Shown piece by piece: positions 16,586-26,457 of a DNA stretch of 32,435 bases. The translations under genes and the position numbers were made by a program. Within the stretch, counting starts at the first letter, position 1; every line of letters begins with the position of its first letter. This DNA comes from Burkholderia ambifaria (GTDB lineage Bacteria > Pseudomonadota > Gammaproteobacteria > Burkholderiales > Burkholderiaceae), in the NCBI RefSeq assembly GCF_001443045.1, contig NZ_LKPJ01000051.1, positions 1 to 32,435 of the forward strand. Direction: 5' to 3'. The notes below the pieces were generated by a model. It had not been told where the DNA came from. It made no database searches and worked only from the letters and a program-made list of their open reading frames with translations.

Positions 16586-17746
16586 TCACGTGAGCCGATA
16601 GGATTGCTTGCCCGTCCCGGCAAGCGTCCCGCCGTCGACGATCAGGTATTCGTTGCGGATCGGCGTCCCGTCGAACCAGCTCTGCAGGATCTCCAGCGTG
16701 CCGGCCGCATAGCGCGCCTGCGCGGACAGCGACGTGCCGGAGATGTGCGGCGTCATCCCGTTGAACGGCATCGTGCGCCACGGATGGTCGGCGGGCGCCG
16801 GCTGCGGAAACCAGACATCGCCGCCGTAGCCGGCGAGATGCCCGGACGCGACGGCGCGCACCACCGCGTCGCGCTCGACCAGCTTCGCGCGCGCGGTGTT
16901 GATCAGGTACGCGCCGCGCTTCATCCGCGCGAGCATCGCCGCGTCGAACAGGTGCTCGGTCGACGGGTAGAGCGGGATCTGCAGGTTGACGATATCGACC
17001 GCGCCCGCGAGCGACGCGGCATCGGCGTGCCAGGTTAGCCCGAGTTCCTGCTCGATCGCGGCGTCGAGCCGGTGCCGCTGCGTGTAGTGCAGGTGCAGGC
17101 CGAACGGCTTCAGCCGGCGCAGCACCGCGAGGCCGATCCGCCCCGCGCCGACCGTGCCGAAATGCATGCCTTCGACGTCGTAGCTACGCGACACGCAGTC
17201 GGCGATGTTCCAGCCGCCTTGCTGCGCGATCGCATGAGACGGCAGGTAGTTGCGCACCAGCGCGAGCGTCGTCATCACGACGTGTTCGGCCACGCTGACG
17301 CTGTTCGAGCCCGTGACTTCGGCCACCGTGATGTGCGCGCGGGCCGCGGCGTCGAGATCGACGTGATCGGAGCCGATGCCGGCCGTCAGCGCGAGCTTGA
17401 GCCTGGGCGCCATCGCGATCCGCTCGGCCGTCAGGTAGGCCGGCCAGAACGGCTGCGAAATCACCACGTCCGCTTCGGGCAGCCGGCGCTCGAATTCGCA
17501 GTCGCGGCCGTCCTTGTCGCTGGTCACGATCAACGTATGGCCGTGCGCTTCCAGATAGCCGCGCAAACCGAGCGCGCCCGATACCGAACCGACGAGTTCG
17601 CCGGGCCGGAAGCCGGGTGGGCCGGCCGGCGTCGGCGCAGTCTGGCCGTCGGCGTACCGCGTGATGACCGGAATCGTGTCGCGCACGTAATGCGGCGGAT
17701 AGCCGTCGACCGGGTCGGGATAGAGCGCGCACAGGACGGTGGCCAT
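16586..17746 (-). CDS. fdh: NAD-dependent formate dehydrogenase
   Basis: The 386-aa D-2-hydroxyacid-dehydrogenase-fold enzyme has the formate dehydrogenase signature. The N-terminal region is ALYPDPVDGYPPHYVRDTIP. The substrate loop is SQPFWPAYLTAERI. TAGIGSDHVDL and VTGSNSVSVAEHVVM are the family-specific motifs with the formate-binding Asn and catalytic neighbours. The Rossmann motif is GTVGAGRIGLAVLRRL. NTARAKLVERDA carries the catalytic Arg, and TPHISGTSLSAQARYA the catalytic His-Ser. Reaction: formate + NAD+ to CO2 + NADH, cytosolic, no metal cofactor. ATG 17746 has GAGGAG eight bases upstream. Length equals the bacterial family norm. It may supply NADH or detoxify formate; it is divergent from a Rieske/FAD reductase. 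Confidence 0.92.
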   Translation of the reverse strand: MATVLCALYPDPVDGYPPHYVRDTIPVITRYADGQTAPTPAGPPGFRPGELVGSVSGALGLRGYLEAHGHTLIVTSDKDGRDCEFERRLPEADVVISQPFWPAYLTAERIAMAPRLKLALTAGIGSDHVDLDAAARAHITVAEVTGSNSVSVAEHVVMTTLALVRNYLPSHAIAQQGGWNIADCVSRSYDVEGMHFGTVGAGRIGLAVLRRLKPFGLHLHYTQRHRLDAAIEQELGLTWHADAASLAGAVDIVNLQIPLYPSTEHLFDAAMLARMKRGAYLINTARAKLVERDAVVRAVASGHLAGYGGDVWFPQPAPADHPWRTMPFNGMTPHISGTSLSAQARYAAGTLEILQSWFDGTPIRNEYLIVDGGTLAGTGKQSYRLT

Positions 17747-17986
17747 CGGGTCGCTCCTCGTGACGGGATGAAGGCAGGTGCGGCATGTGGATTGCTCGGC
17801 GCGGCGGACAGCCGCACATGCGCATCCGGTGTGTTGCGCCGCAACGTGGATGACGTTCTACGCCGGTCGTGGATCGCATACAAGCCACAGTCCGTGTTTG
17901 CGTGCGCTGCGGGGTTGTCTGTACCTGTTCTTTTCAGGAAGGACGCCGATAATGGGATCGTTACCCACCCCCCCGGGAGCCACGCC
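17747..17986. promoter_or_regulatory. Divergent control region of fdh and the Rieske-FAD reductase
   Basis: 240 nt between divergent starts. On the plus strand a GATAAT -10-like hexamer (17948-17953) lies ~35 nt before the reductase start, but no good -35 sits at 16-18 bp. A strong GGGAG ribosome site follows a run of eight C. Nothing else stands out. Confidence 0.3.
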
Positions 17987-19522
17987 ATGTCCGGAAGCGC
18001 CGCCTCGTTTTCACATCCCGATCTCGCGCAAGGCATCGCGCTCGACGACATCGCCGACGGCGCGATGATCGAGGGCCGGGTCGGCGACGCCACGGTGCTG
18101 CTCGTGCGCCGCGCCGACGAACTGTTCGCCGTGGGCGCGCAATGCCCGCACTACGGCGCGCCGCTGGCCGACGGGTTGCTCGTCGGCGACACGATTCGCT
18201 GCCCGTGGCATCACGCGGCATTCTGTTTGCGTACCGGAGAACTGCTGCGCGCGCCGGCACTCGACGGCTTGACGTGCTGGCGCGTCGAGCGTCGCGACGG
18301 CCGCGCGGTCGTGCTCGATGCACGGCCCGCCGCAGCGCCGCCCGTCCTGAACGCGGCCGGGCTGCCCGAATCGGTGGTGATCGTCGGCGGCGGCGCGGCT
18401 GCGATCGCGGCGGCCGTGACGCTGCGACAGGAAGGCTATCCGCACGCGATCACGCTGCTGAGTGCGGACAGCGAGCCGCCGTACGACCGGCCGAACCTGT
18501 CGAAGGATTATCTGGCCGGCACGGCCGAAGCCGACTGGCTGCCGCTGCGCGGGGCGTCGTTTTATACCGACCAGCGCATCGACGTGCGCTGCGGTACGCG
18601 CGTTGCGCGGATCGACCCCGCGCAGCACGCGGTCGAACTCGCGGACGGCAGCCGCGTCGGCTACGGCGCGCTGCTGCTCGCGACCGGCGCCGAGCCGAAC
18701 CGGCTGACCGTGCCGGGCGCCGATCTGCCGCACGTGTGCGTGCTGCGCTCGCGCGCCGATTGCGATGCGCTGATCGGCAAGCTGAAGACGGCGCAGCGCT
18801 GCGTCGTGGTCGGTGCGAGCTTCATCGGCCTCGAAGCGGCTGCCGCGTTGCGCACGCGCGGGCTCGTCGTGCAGGTGGTCGCGCCCGATGCGCATCCGAT
18901 GGCGCGCGTGCTCGGCGAAGCGCTCGGCGACACGATCCGCGCGCTGCACGAGTCGCACGGCGTGACGTTCCATCTCGGCGCGACGCTGGCGCAGATCGCG
19001 CCGGACTGCGTGACGCTGTCGAGCGGCGATGCGCTGCCGGCCGACGTCGTGGTGGTCGGCATCGGCGTGCATCCGAACGTCGCGCTCGCGCAGGAGGCGG
19101 GCCTGGCCGTCGATCGCGGCGTGACGGTCGACCGGTTCCTGCAGACGAGCGCACCCGATATCTATGCGGCCGGTGACATCGCGCGCTGGCCCGATCCGTT
19201 GACGGGCGAACGTATTCGCGTCGAGCACTGGGTCGTCGCGGAGCGGCAGGGCATCGCGGCGGCGCGCAACATGCTCGGCCAGCAGCGGCCGTTCGACGCG
19301 GTGCCGTTCTTCTGGAGCCAGCACTACGACCTGACGGTCCGCTATGTGGGACATGCGGAGCAATGGGACCGCGTCGAGATCGACGGCGATCTGCGCGCGC
19401 ATGACGGTTCGGTGACGTACTGGCGCGGCAACGCGCGGCTCGCGGTCGCGACGATCGGCCGCGATCTCGACTGCCTGCAGGCGGAAGCGGCGCTGGAGCA
19501 GCAGGGCGCGCCGCACGTGTGA
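17987..19522 (+). CDS. Rieske [2Fe-2S] / FAD-dependent NAD(P)H reductase fusion
   Basis: A 511-aa cytosolic protein. A Rieske domain at ~10-110 has cluster motifs CPHYGAPL (Cys/His) and CPWHHAAF (Cys/His). A pyridine-nucleotide disulfide-oxidoreductase domain follows: FAD dinucleotide motif VVIVGGGAAAIAAAV (~126-140), YDRPNLSKDYL typical of AIF/ferredoxin-reductase proteins, NAD(P)H motif CVVVGASFIGLEAA, and the FAD-contacting DIYAAGDIARW. A C-terminal reductase domain with FFWSQHYDLTVRYVG completes it. The architecture equals AIFM3/Nfrl-like reductases. Likely role: electron transfer from NAD(P)H through FAD to the Rieske cluster or a partner ferredoxin/oxygenase, partner unknown. ATG 17987 has GGGAG eight bases upstream; the frame is open further upstream only as antisense of fdh. 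Confidence 0.9.
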   Translation: MSGSAASFSHPDLAQGIALDDIADGAMIEGRVGDATVLLVRRADELFAVGAQCPHYGAPLADGLLVGDTIRCPWHHAAFCLRTGELLRAPALDGLTCWRVERRDGRAVVLDARPAAAPPVLNAAGLPESVVIVGGGAAAIAAAVTLRQEGYPHAITLLSADSEPPYDRPNLSKDYLAGTAEADWLPLRGASFYTDQRIDVRCGTRVARIDPAQHAVELADGSRVGYGALLLATGAEPNRLTVPGADLPHVCVLRSRADCDALIGKLKTAQRCVVVGASFIGLEAAAALRTRGLVVQVVAPDAHPMARVLGEALGDTIRALHESHGVTFHLGATLAQIAPDCVTLSSGDALPADVVVVGIGVHPNVALAQEAGLAVDRGVTVDRFLQTSAPDIYAAGDIARWPDPLTGERIRVEHWVVAERQGIAAARNMLGQQRPFDAVPFFWSQHYDLTVRYVGHAEQWDRVEIDGDLRAHDGSVTYWRGNARLAVATIGRDLDCLQAEAALEQQGAPHV

Positions 19523-19613
19523 TGGCGGGATGGCCCGCAGACGTGCCGCGCCATCGCGCGGCGCGCGCACCGAAACCGGCATTCGATACGCGTTGCACCA
19601 GCGGAGCCTGCCT

Positions 19614-20249
19614 GTGAACCTCGACTTCAGTTTCTCCATCAAGGTGTTCGCGGCACTGTTCGCGATCATGAACCCGATCGCGAACATTCCGGTCTTCCTG
19701 TCGCTGACCGACGGCGCGGCCGACACGGTGCGCCGCAAGGTCGCGCTGACGGCCGCGATCGGCGTGACGATCGGCTGCATCGTGTCGGCCGTCGCGGGCG
19801 GCGCGATCCTGCGCGCGTTCGGCCTCACGATCGACGATTTCCGGCTCGCGGGCGGGCTGCTCGTGCTCCTGATCGCGCTGTCGATGCTGCACGGCGCGCC
19901 AAGCCGCCAGCATTCGCCGGGCGACGACGAGGGGGCCGATCCGGCGGCGGCAGACAGCATCGCGATCTATCCGCTGACGATCCCGCTGCTGGTCGGTCCC
20001 GGCACGATCGCGACGATGATCGTGCTCGGCCACACCGCGTTCTCGAGCGGCCAGACGCTCGCGTTCGCGCTCGGGCTCGTCGCGTTCCTGGTGCTGCTGA
20101 GCGCGGCGCTTTTCGCCGCGCCGTTCATCGGCCGCTACCTGTCGCCGCGCGTGACGGCCGTCACGCAGCGCCTGATGGGGATGATTCTTGCCGCAATCGC
20201 GATGCAGATGATCGTCGCGAGCCTGAAGGCCGCGTTCGGGTTGCATTGA
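19614..20249 (+). CDS. marC: MarC-family integral membrane protein
   Basis: 211 aa, six hydrophobic helices, with family landmarks FAIMNPIANIPVFLSLT near the N-terminus, YPLTIPLLVGPGTIATMIVL at mid-length and QRLMGMILAAIAMQMIV at the C-terminus. Length is close to E. coli MarC (221 aa). GTG 19614 is preferred, because GGAG lies seven bases upstream and the upstream ATG extension (19530) is Arg-rich without family similarity. Despite the historical name, MarC proteins have no established role in multiple antibiotic resistance; a transporter-like function is presumed. It may share a transcript with the reductase 91 nt upstream and with the following small gene (gap 44 nt). Confidence 0.88.
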   Translation: MNLDFSFSIKVFAALFAIMNPIANIPVFLSLTDGAADTVRRKVALTAAIGVTIGCIVSAVAGGAILRAFGLTIDDFRLAGGLLVLLIALSMLHGAPSRQHSPGDDEGADPAAADSIAIYPLTIPLLVGPGTIATMIVLGHTAFSSGQTLAFALGLVAFLVLLSAALFAAPFIGRYLSPRVTAVTQRLMGMILAAIAMQMIVASLKAAFGLH

Positions 20250-20293
20250 GGGCGGGGCGCGGCGACGGGGCGATCGATTCGATGGAGCGACTG

Positions 20294-20755
20294 ATGAACA
20301 CGCTGATCGTGATGTCCTATCCTGACCTCGACACGGCCCGCCGTGCGGCGGCCGAACTGGCGACGCTGCGCGACCGCAATGCCGTGTCGCTGGCGGGTAT
20401 CGTGATCGTCGAATGCGCAGCCGATGGGCAGCTGCGCACGCATGCGATCGATTCCGACCATCAGGCATCCGGATCGTTGATCGGCTGCGCGATCGCGCGC
20501 ATCGAAACAGCGCTCGACGCGTCGCGCGAGCGGCCGGTGGACGATGCGCTGATCGAGCGCATCGCGCGCAAGGCGCGGCCCGGCACCTTGTCGCTTGGCT
20601 GTGCCGCGACGCAGCTTGACGTCCATGCGCTCAGCGTCGCGCTCGCCCCGCTCGGCGGGGACGTCGCCGATACGACGCTGTCGATCGACGACGAACTGAA
20701 ACTCGTCGAAGCGATTTCGCACGCGCGCGACGGCGACGGCTCAGCCGCAGACTGA
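20294..20755 (+). CDS. DUF1269-like relative lacking the glycine-rich membrane segment
   Basis: A 153-aa protein. ATG 20294 has GGAG six bases upstream; ATG 20282 is an alternative. The N-terminal part (MNTLIVMSYPDLDTARRAAAEL) and the VIVECAADGQL segment align with the 14155-14610 protein (LIVAVFGSVETARRAANDF, VIVEKDAAGQL). The central Gly-zipper is replaced by ordinary residues, so the protein is probably soluble. The C-terminal part (RPGTLSLGCAATQ) occupies the place of the relative's VPGSVAVIVQ. No function known. It is co-directional with marC, 44 nt upstream. Confidence 0.65.
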   Translation: MNTLIVMSYPDLDTARRAAAELATLRDRNAVSLAGIVIVECAADGQLRTHAIDSDHQASGSLIGCAIARIETALDASRERPVDDALIERIARKARPGTLSLGCAATQLDVHALSVALAPLGGDVADTTLSIDDELKLVEAISHARDGDGSAAD

Positions 20756-21227
20756 CGACTACGCGATCACGCGCCCGGTGCGCGCAGGCCGGCACGTCAT
20801 GCAGTTGCTGTCGCGCGCGAGAAGGATTGGGGTCGCGAGCGCATTGACGAAGCCGGTGATCACCGGTCGCGATTCGATACACCTGCTTTCGAGTCGGGAC
20901 GTTTTGACCGAACTGGTCGATGCAACGTGAAGAAATGACGTGGAAGACATCGCTTTTCGCGCAAAAAACGTACTATCGACATCGATTGTGGGGGATTGAA
21001 TCTCGCAATGCGACTCCCGCAGACGGATAGATTTATTCGATGAGACGCGAATGCACGACATGCTTCTTCTATACTGCTAAGCACTTGCTGGTCCTGGCGG
21101 AACAGCCTGGCTGCTCGCTCGGGTGTAGTGCGGACGTGTCGCCGAATGCACGGTGTCGCAACCCGCATCGCATGCCCGCAGTGGTTTCGGCCGATACCCG
21201 TGCCAGGCCGCATCACCAGGAGCTTCG
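20756..21227. other. 472-nt upstream region of the sigma-54 response regulator
   Basis: It is distinctly A+T-richer between 20940 and 21080, which marks a promoter region. TATACT (21070-21075) is a good -10 hexamer but lacks a -35 at 16-18 bp. No sigma-54 -24/-12 site (GG-N10-GC) with good context was found by eye. A minus-strand frame (20759-21061) has no domain or ribosome site and was not called. Confidence 0.35.
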
Positions 21228-22595
<1,368 letters not shown>

Positions 22596-22638
22596 TGCCG
22601 CGCCGAATGCGGACCTGCGGACCGGATCGCCGTGCGCG

Positions 22639-22674
22639 GGAAGCCGGGATCGACGCGCATTGCGCGAGGCTTCC
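22639..22674. terminator. Nested hairpin between convergent regulator and MFS genes
   Basis: GGAAGCC (22639-22645) pairs with GGCTTCC (22668-22674), enclosing a smaller CGCGC-ATT-GCGCG hairpin (22654-22666). It lies in the 186-nt gap between convergent stops and could end both transcripts. No T-runs flank it. Confidence 0.4.
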
Positions 22675-22781
22675 GGCACCGCACCGTCTGCTGCGTTGTC
22701 CGGAATCGGCGAGTGGTGGCCGCTGACGATGCGTGACCGCGCCCAGTGTTGCATGAGGCTTGCAAGGCGGTGCCGGTCTGC

Positions 22782-23987
22782 TCAGCCGCCGGCCACGCGC
22801 GGTGCCGCGGCGCGTCCGGCCGCGAACGCCAGCACGCCGGCGAGGACGAGCAGCACCGCGCTCATCGCGAACGTCGCGCGATAGCCGTGCAGGTCGAACA
22901 GCACGCCGCCCGTTGTCGCGCCGAGTGCGATTGCGAACTGCACGACCGCGACCATCAGCCCGCCGCCGGCTTCCGCGTCGTGCGGCAGCGTGCGCGCGAG
23001 CCACGTCCACCAGCCGACCGGCGCGGCCGTGCCGGTCAGGCCCCACAGAGCGAGCAGCCCCGCGGTTGCCGCGGTCGACGCGCCGTACCAGACGAGCGCG
23101 ACGGCGATCGCCGCCATCAGCAGCGGCGTGACGACGAGCGTGCGATAGAGGCCGTTCTCGAGGAACGCGCCGATCAGGATCGTCCCCGCGAGCCCGGCCA
23201 CGCCGATCGCGAGGAGCATCAGCGACAGCGCGGCATGGTCGACGTGCGTCACCGTTTCGAGGAACGGCCGCAGGTACGTGAACAGCGCGAACTGCCCCAT
23301 GAACAGCAGGCTGACGGCGACCATGCCGAGCGCGACCGGCGGGCGGCCGAGCAGCTTCACCACGTTGGCCGGCGCAGCGCGTGACGCGGCTTTCATCGGC
23401 GGCAGGCTCACGAGCTTCCAGCCGAACGCGATCGCCGCGACCGGCACGACGCAGAAGAACGCCCAGCGCCAGCCGACGATGCCGCCGAGCAAGCTGCCGA
23501 GTGGCGCCGCGACGACGGTCGCGAGCGCATTGCCGCCGTTCACGATTGCCAGCGCGCGCGACACCTGGGCATCGGGCACCAGCCGCATCGCGGTCGCGGC
23601 CGACATCGACCAGAAACCGCCGATCGCGACACCGATCAGTGCGCGTCCCGCGATGAACGCGAGGTAGTTCGGCGCGAATGCGACGACCGTTCCGGAAACG
23701 ATCATCACCAGCGTCAGCACGAGCAGCAGCCGCTTGCGGTCGCGCCTTCCGGCCAGCGACGCGATGAACAGGCTCGTCACGAGCGCGAAGGCGCCGGACA
23801 CGGAGATGGCCTGGCCCGCCTGGCCTTCGCTGACATGCAGGTCGCTCGCGATCGGCGTCAGCAGGCTGACCGGCATGAATTCGGACGCAACGAGCGCGAA
23901 CGCGCCGAGCGCCATCGCGAGGACGGCACCCCATGCGGCGGTGTGGACGGGCGCGTGGCCGCGATCGGAAGGGGAAACGGCTTGCAT
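22782..23987 (-). CDS. MFS transporter, DHA1 family (NepI/AraJ-like exporter)
   Basis: 401 aa with twelve predicted TM helices. The start region is AVLAMALGAFALVASEFMPVSLLTPIASDL, typical of the AraJ/NepI drug-proton or nucleoside efflux group (seen here as FALVASEFMPVSLL). It has the loop 2-3 motif AGRRDRKRLL, motif C-like PLGSLLGGIVGWRWAFF in helix 5, and a second-half repeat. These are inner-membrane proton antiporters; the substrate (purine ribonucleoside, arabinose-like or drug) cannot be told from sequence. The Met at 23987 was selected because upstream codons are Pro/Ala/Arg-rich, although its ribosome site is weak. The gene follows the DUF4148 gene by 46 nt and is probably controlled by the divergent LysR. 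Confidence 0.85.
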   Translation of the reverse strand: MQAVSPSDRGHAPVHTAAWGAVLAMALGAFALVASEFMPVSLLTPIASDLHVSEGQAGQAISVSGAFALVTSLFIASLAGRRDRKRLLLVLTLVMIVSGTVVAFAPNYLAFIAGRALIGVAIGGFWSMSAATAMRLVPDAQVSRALAIVNGGNALATVVAAPLGSLLGGIVGWRWAFFCVVPVAAIAFGWKLVSLPPMKAASRAAPANVVKLLGRPPVALGMVAVSLLFMGQFALFTYLRPFLETVTHVDHAALSLMLLAIGVAGLAGTILIGAFLENGLYRTLVVTPLLMAAIAVALVWYGASTAATAGLLALWGLTGTAAPVGWWTWLARTLPHDAEAGGGLMVAVVQFAIALGATTGGVLFDLHGYRATFAMSAVLLVLAGVLAFAAGRAAAPRVAGG

Positions 23988-24033
23988 CGTTGAAGTCGGG
24001 GTGGGTCGGGTGGAGTCGCGCCGCAGGCGCGCG

Positions 24034-24294
24034 TTAGTCGCAGCGGGCGTCGGCCGCGCCGCGATCGGCCATCCGGGTGCGACCGTCGGCATCGCGTGCG
24101 GCCGTTACGCGCATGGACGCGGCTTGCACATCGTCGACCCACGTGCGCGGATTGGCGCGCGCCGGATTGAAGCCGGCGGCTTGGTAGCGGATCATGTCCT
24201 CGCGCACCTGCGCGCGCGTCAGGCCCTGCGCATGGGCGAGCAACGGGCTGGAAACGGCAAGTGCGACGACGAAAAGGCGAAGAAGGGATTTCAC
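24034..24294 (-). CDS. DUF4148 small exported protein
   Basis: 86 aa: a Sec signal peptide (VKSLLRLFVVALAVSSPLLAHA) and then the DUF4148 core LTRAQVREDMIRYQAAGFNP with a WVDDVQAA box, a family abundant in Burkholderiales and of unknown function. GTG 24294 was chosen because the family begins M/V-K-S at the signal peptide; ATG 24315 adds seven residues. GGAA lies eight bases upstream. It is first in a minus-strand pair with the MFS gene. Confidence 0.8.
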   Translation of the reverse strand: MKSLLRLFVVALAVSSPLLAHAQGLTRAQVREDMIRYQAAGFNPARANPRTWVDDVQAASMRVTAARDADGRTRMADRGAADARCD

Positions 24295-24506
24295 GAGATG
24301 GATTCCGGGAAGCATGCGTGGACGATTCCCGAGACCGGCTACGGTCGCTGGGGAACCTGAAGGCTTCGCAGTCTATCGGGCCGCCGCCGATCGATTAAGT
24401 AGCGCCGCACGCTTGGACTTATAAGCTGGGCCGATGAATCGGCGCAGGCCGCGCGGGGCGGTGTCGGTGCTAGGATGGGCGTCCGTTTCGACAGGAGCCG
24501 CCCGAC
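24295..24506. promoter_or_regulatory. Divergent control region between DUF4148-MFS and LysR
   Basis: A 212-nt gap with one A+T-richer stretch (24390-24426). It contains an 8-bp palindrome CTTATAAG (24418-24425) and an outer inverted pair TAAGT (24396-24400) / ACTTA (24417-24421). This is a reasonable place for LysR binding and divergent promoters, but no clean T-N11-A box was identified. Confidence 0.3.
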
Positions 24507-25400
24507 ATGCCGCGCGAAAACCTCAACGATCTGCTCGTGTTTCTCGCCGTGGCGCGCGACCGGAGCTTCACGCGTGCGGCGGCGCGGCTCGGCGTGTCGC
24601 AATCGGCGCTGAGCCAGACCGTGCGCGATCTCGAAACGCGCCTCGGCGTGCGGCTGCTGACGCGCACGACGCGCAGCGTGTCGACGACCGAAGCGGGCGA
24701 GGAACTGTTTCAGGCCGTCGCGCCGCGCATCGACGAGATCGAGATGAAGCTCGCGGCGGTGTCCGATTTCCGGGACAAGCCGGCCGGCGTCGTGCGAATC
24801 ACGGCCACCGAGCATCCGATCGACACGATCATCTGGCCGAAGCTCAGGAAGGTGTTGCCCGATTACCCCGATATCCGCGTCGAGCTGTCGGTCGACTACG
24901 GGCTGTCGAACATCGTCGAGGAGCGCTACGACATCGGCGTGCGCTATGGCGACCAGGTCGCGAAGGACATGATCGCGGTGCGCATCAGCCCGGACATCCG
25001 GATGGCGATGGTCGCGTCGCCCGCCTATCTCGATGGCCGCAAGCCGCCGAAGACGCCGCAGGACCTGCTCGATCACGATTGCGTGACGCTGCGGCTCGCG
25101 ACCGCGAAGGGCATCTATGCGTGGGAGCTGAAGAAAGGCCGGAACGAGATCCAGGCGCGCGTGAACGGCCGCATCACCTGCAATACGCAACCGCACCTGG
25201 TGCAGGCGGCGCTCGACGGGTTCGGGATTGCGTTCGTGACCGAGGACATCGTGCTCGACCACGTGCGCAGCGGGAAATTGCGGATCGTGATGCCGGACTG
25301 GTGCCCGGTCTTTCCCGGCTATCACGCGTACTATCCGAGCCGCCGCCAGGCATCGCGCGCGTTCTCGATCGTGATCGATGCGTTGCGCCATCGCGCGTAG
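24507..25400 (+). CDS. LysR-type transcriptional regulator (divergent to DUF4148-MFS)
   Basis: 297 aa: winged HTH ~1-65 (LNDLLVFLAVARDRSFTRAA, LGVSQSALSQTVRDLE), then the linker helix and a periplasmic-binding-like effector domain (~92-295). The domain shows VRITATEHPID, an SVDYGLSNIVEERYDIGVRYG strand-turn and GIAFVTEDIV, characteristic of the CrgA/AaeR-like subgroup. ATG 24507 has AGGAG eight to nine bases upstream. Divergent from the DUF4148-MFS pair, so the exporter is the likeliest target; the inducer is unknown. Confidence 0.9.
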   Translation: MPRENLNDLLVFLAVARDRSFTRAAARLGVSQSALSQTVRDLETRLGVRLLTRTTRSVSTTEAGEELFQAVAPRIDEIEMKLAAVSDFRDKPAGVVRITATEHPIDTIIWPKLRKVLPDYPDIRVELSVDYGLSNIVEERYDIGVRYGDQVAKDMIAVRISPDIRMAMVASPAYLDGRKPPKTPQDLLDHDCVTLRLATAKGIYAWELKKGRNEIQARVNGRITCNTQPHLVQAALDGFGIAFVTEDIVLDHVRSGKLRIVMPDWCPVFPGYHAYYPSRRQASRAFSIVIDALRHRA

Positions 25401-25489
25401 CGGGGCGTCGGAGCCGGGCATCTCCGGGCTGGGTGCGCGTGCCCGGATCATGCAAAATACGCGGCATCTGAGATGCGGAGACCGGGCCC

Positions 25490-26401
25490 GTGGGAATCAA
25501 CTTCGATTTGACCGACTTGCAGGCGTTTCGCGCGGTCGTGGAGCTCGGCAGCTTCAGAAAGGCCGCCGACGCGATCAGCATTTCGCAACCTGCGTTGAGC
25601 CGCCGGATCGACAAACTGGAGGAAGCGCTCGGCGTGCGCCTGTTCGAGCGCACCACACGCAGCGTCACGCTGACCACGGTCGGCCGCGTGTTCGCGCCGA
25701 GCGCCGAGCAGTTGCTCGACGACCTCGACGTCGCGCTGCTCGGCATCCGCGACGTTTCGTCGAGCCGCCTCGGCCACGTGACGATCGCGTGCGTGCCGTC
25801 GGTGGCGTACTACTTCCTGCCGAACGTGATCGCGAGCTATCATCGCCGCTTTCCGCGCATCCGGGTCAAGCTGCTCGATGCGAGCGCGAACGAGGTGCTC
25901 GGTGCCGTCATCAGCGGCGAGGCCGATTTCGGCGTGAGTTTCATGGGCAGCCAGGAGCCCGAGGTCGAGTTCAAGCTGCTGCTGCAGGAGCGGTTCGTTG
26001 CCGCGTGCCGGCGCGATCATCCGCTCGCGCGCAAGAAGCGCGTGACCTGGAACGAGCTTTACGAATACGAGTATGTGTCGGTGGACAAGACTTCCGGCAA
26101 CCGCCTGTTGCTCGACCAGGCGCTGACGGCCGTCGCGCCGCGTGCGCCGAGCGTGTGCGAAACGCGCCACGTGACGACGATGCTCGGGTTGATCGAGGCG
26201 GGGCTCGGCGTCGCCGCGGTGCCGTCGATGGCGATGCCCGGACATGACCATCCGCTGCTCACGAGCGTGCCCCTCGTCGAACCGGTGGTCAAGCGCCGGG
26301 TGGGCATCGTGAAACGGCGCGGACGCCCGCTGACGCCGGCCGCGGAGGAATTTCACCGGGCGGTCGTCGACGCGAAGCGCGGCGGCGACACGTCGAAGTG
26401 A
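25490..26401 (+). CDS. LysR-type regulator of the carboxylate-transport block
   Basis: 303 aa from GTG 25490, with GGAG nine bases upstream. HTH ~1-62 (DLQAFRAVVELGSFRKAADA, ISQPALSRRIDKLE), effector domain ~90-295 with VTIACVPSVAYYFLPNVI, GEADFGVSFMG and AGLGVAAVPSMAMP. The short palindrome GCATCT-G-AGATGC (25464-25476) abuts its ribosome site and may be an autoregulatory operator. Its stop is 56 nt before the DctA gene on the same strand, indicating co-transcription. It may also act on the symporter gene at 28.7-30.0 kb, whose promoter region holds a perfect T-N11-A box. Substrate class (di- or tricarboxylates) is inferred from neighbours. Confidence 0.88.
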   Translation: MGINFDLTDLQAFRAVVELGSFRKAADAISISQPALSRRIDKLEEALGVRLFERTTRSVTLTTVGRVFAPSAEQLLDDLDVALLGIRDVSSSRLGHVTIACVPSVAYYFLPNVIASYHRRFPRIRVKLLDASANEVLGAVISGEADFGVSFMGSQEPEVEFKLLLQERFVAACRRDHPLARKKRVTWNELYEYEYVSVDKTSGNRLLLDQALTAVAPRAPSVCETRHVTTMLGLIEAGLGVAAVPSMAMPGHDHPLLTSVPLVEPVVKRRVGIVKRRGRPLTPAAEEFHRAVVDAKRGGDTSK

Positions 26402-26457
26402 CGCGTCCAGGCGATGCATACGACGAACCCGACAGGAACATCGAGGAAGATCGCATC

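Noticed and set aside
18011..19960. 649-codon minus-strand frame
   Set aside because: Antisense of the Rieske-FAD reductase and marC.
20759..21061. 100-codon minus-strand frame upstream of the sigma-54 regulator
   Set aside because: No ribosome site, no domain, and it covers the A+T-rich promoter region.
20756..21227. Sigma-54 promoter for the NtrC-type regulator
   Set aside because: TGGC-containing segments near 21097-21116 lack the GG-N10-GC spacing of a -24/-12 element.
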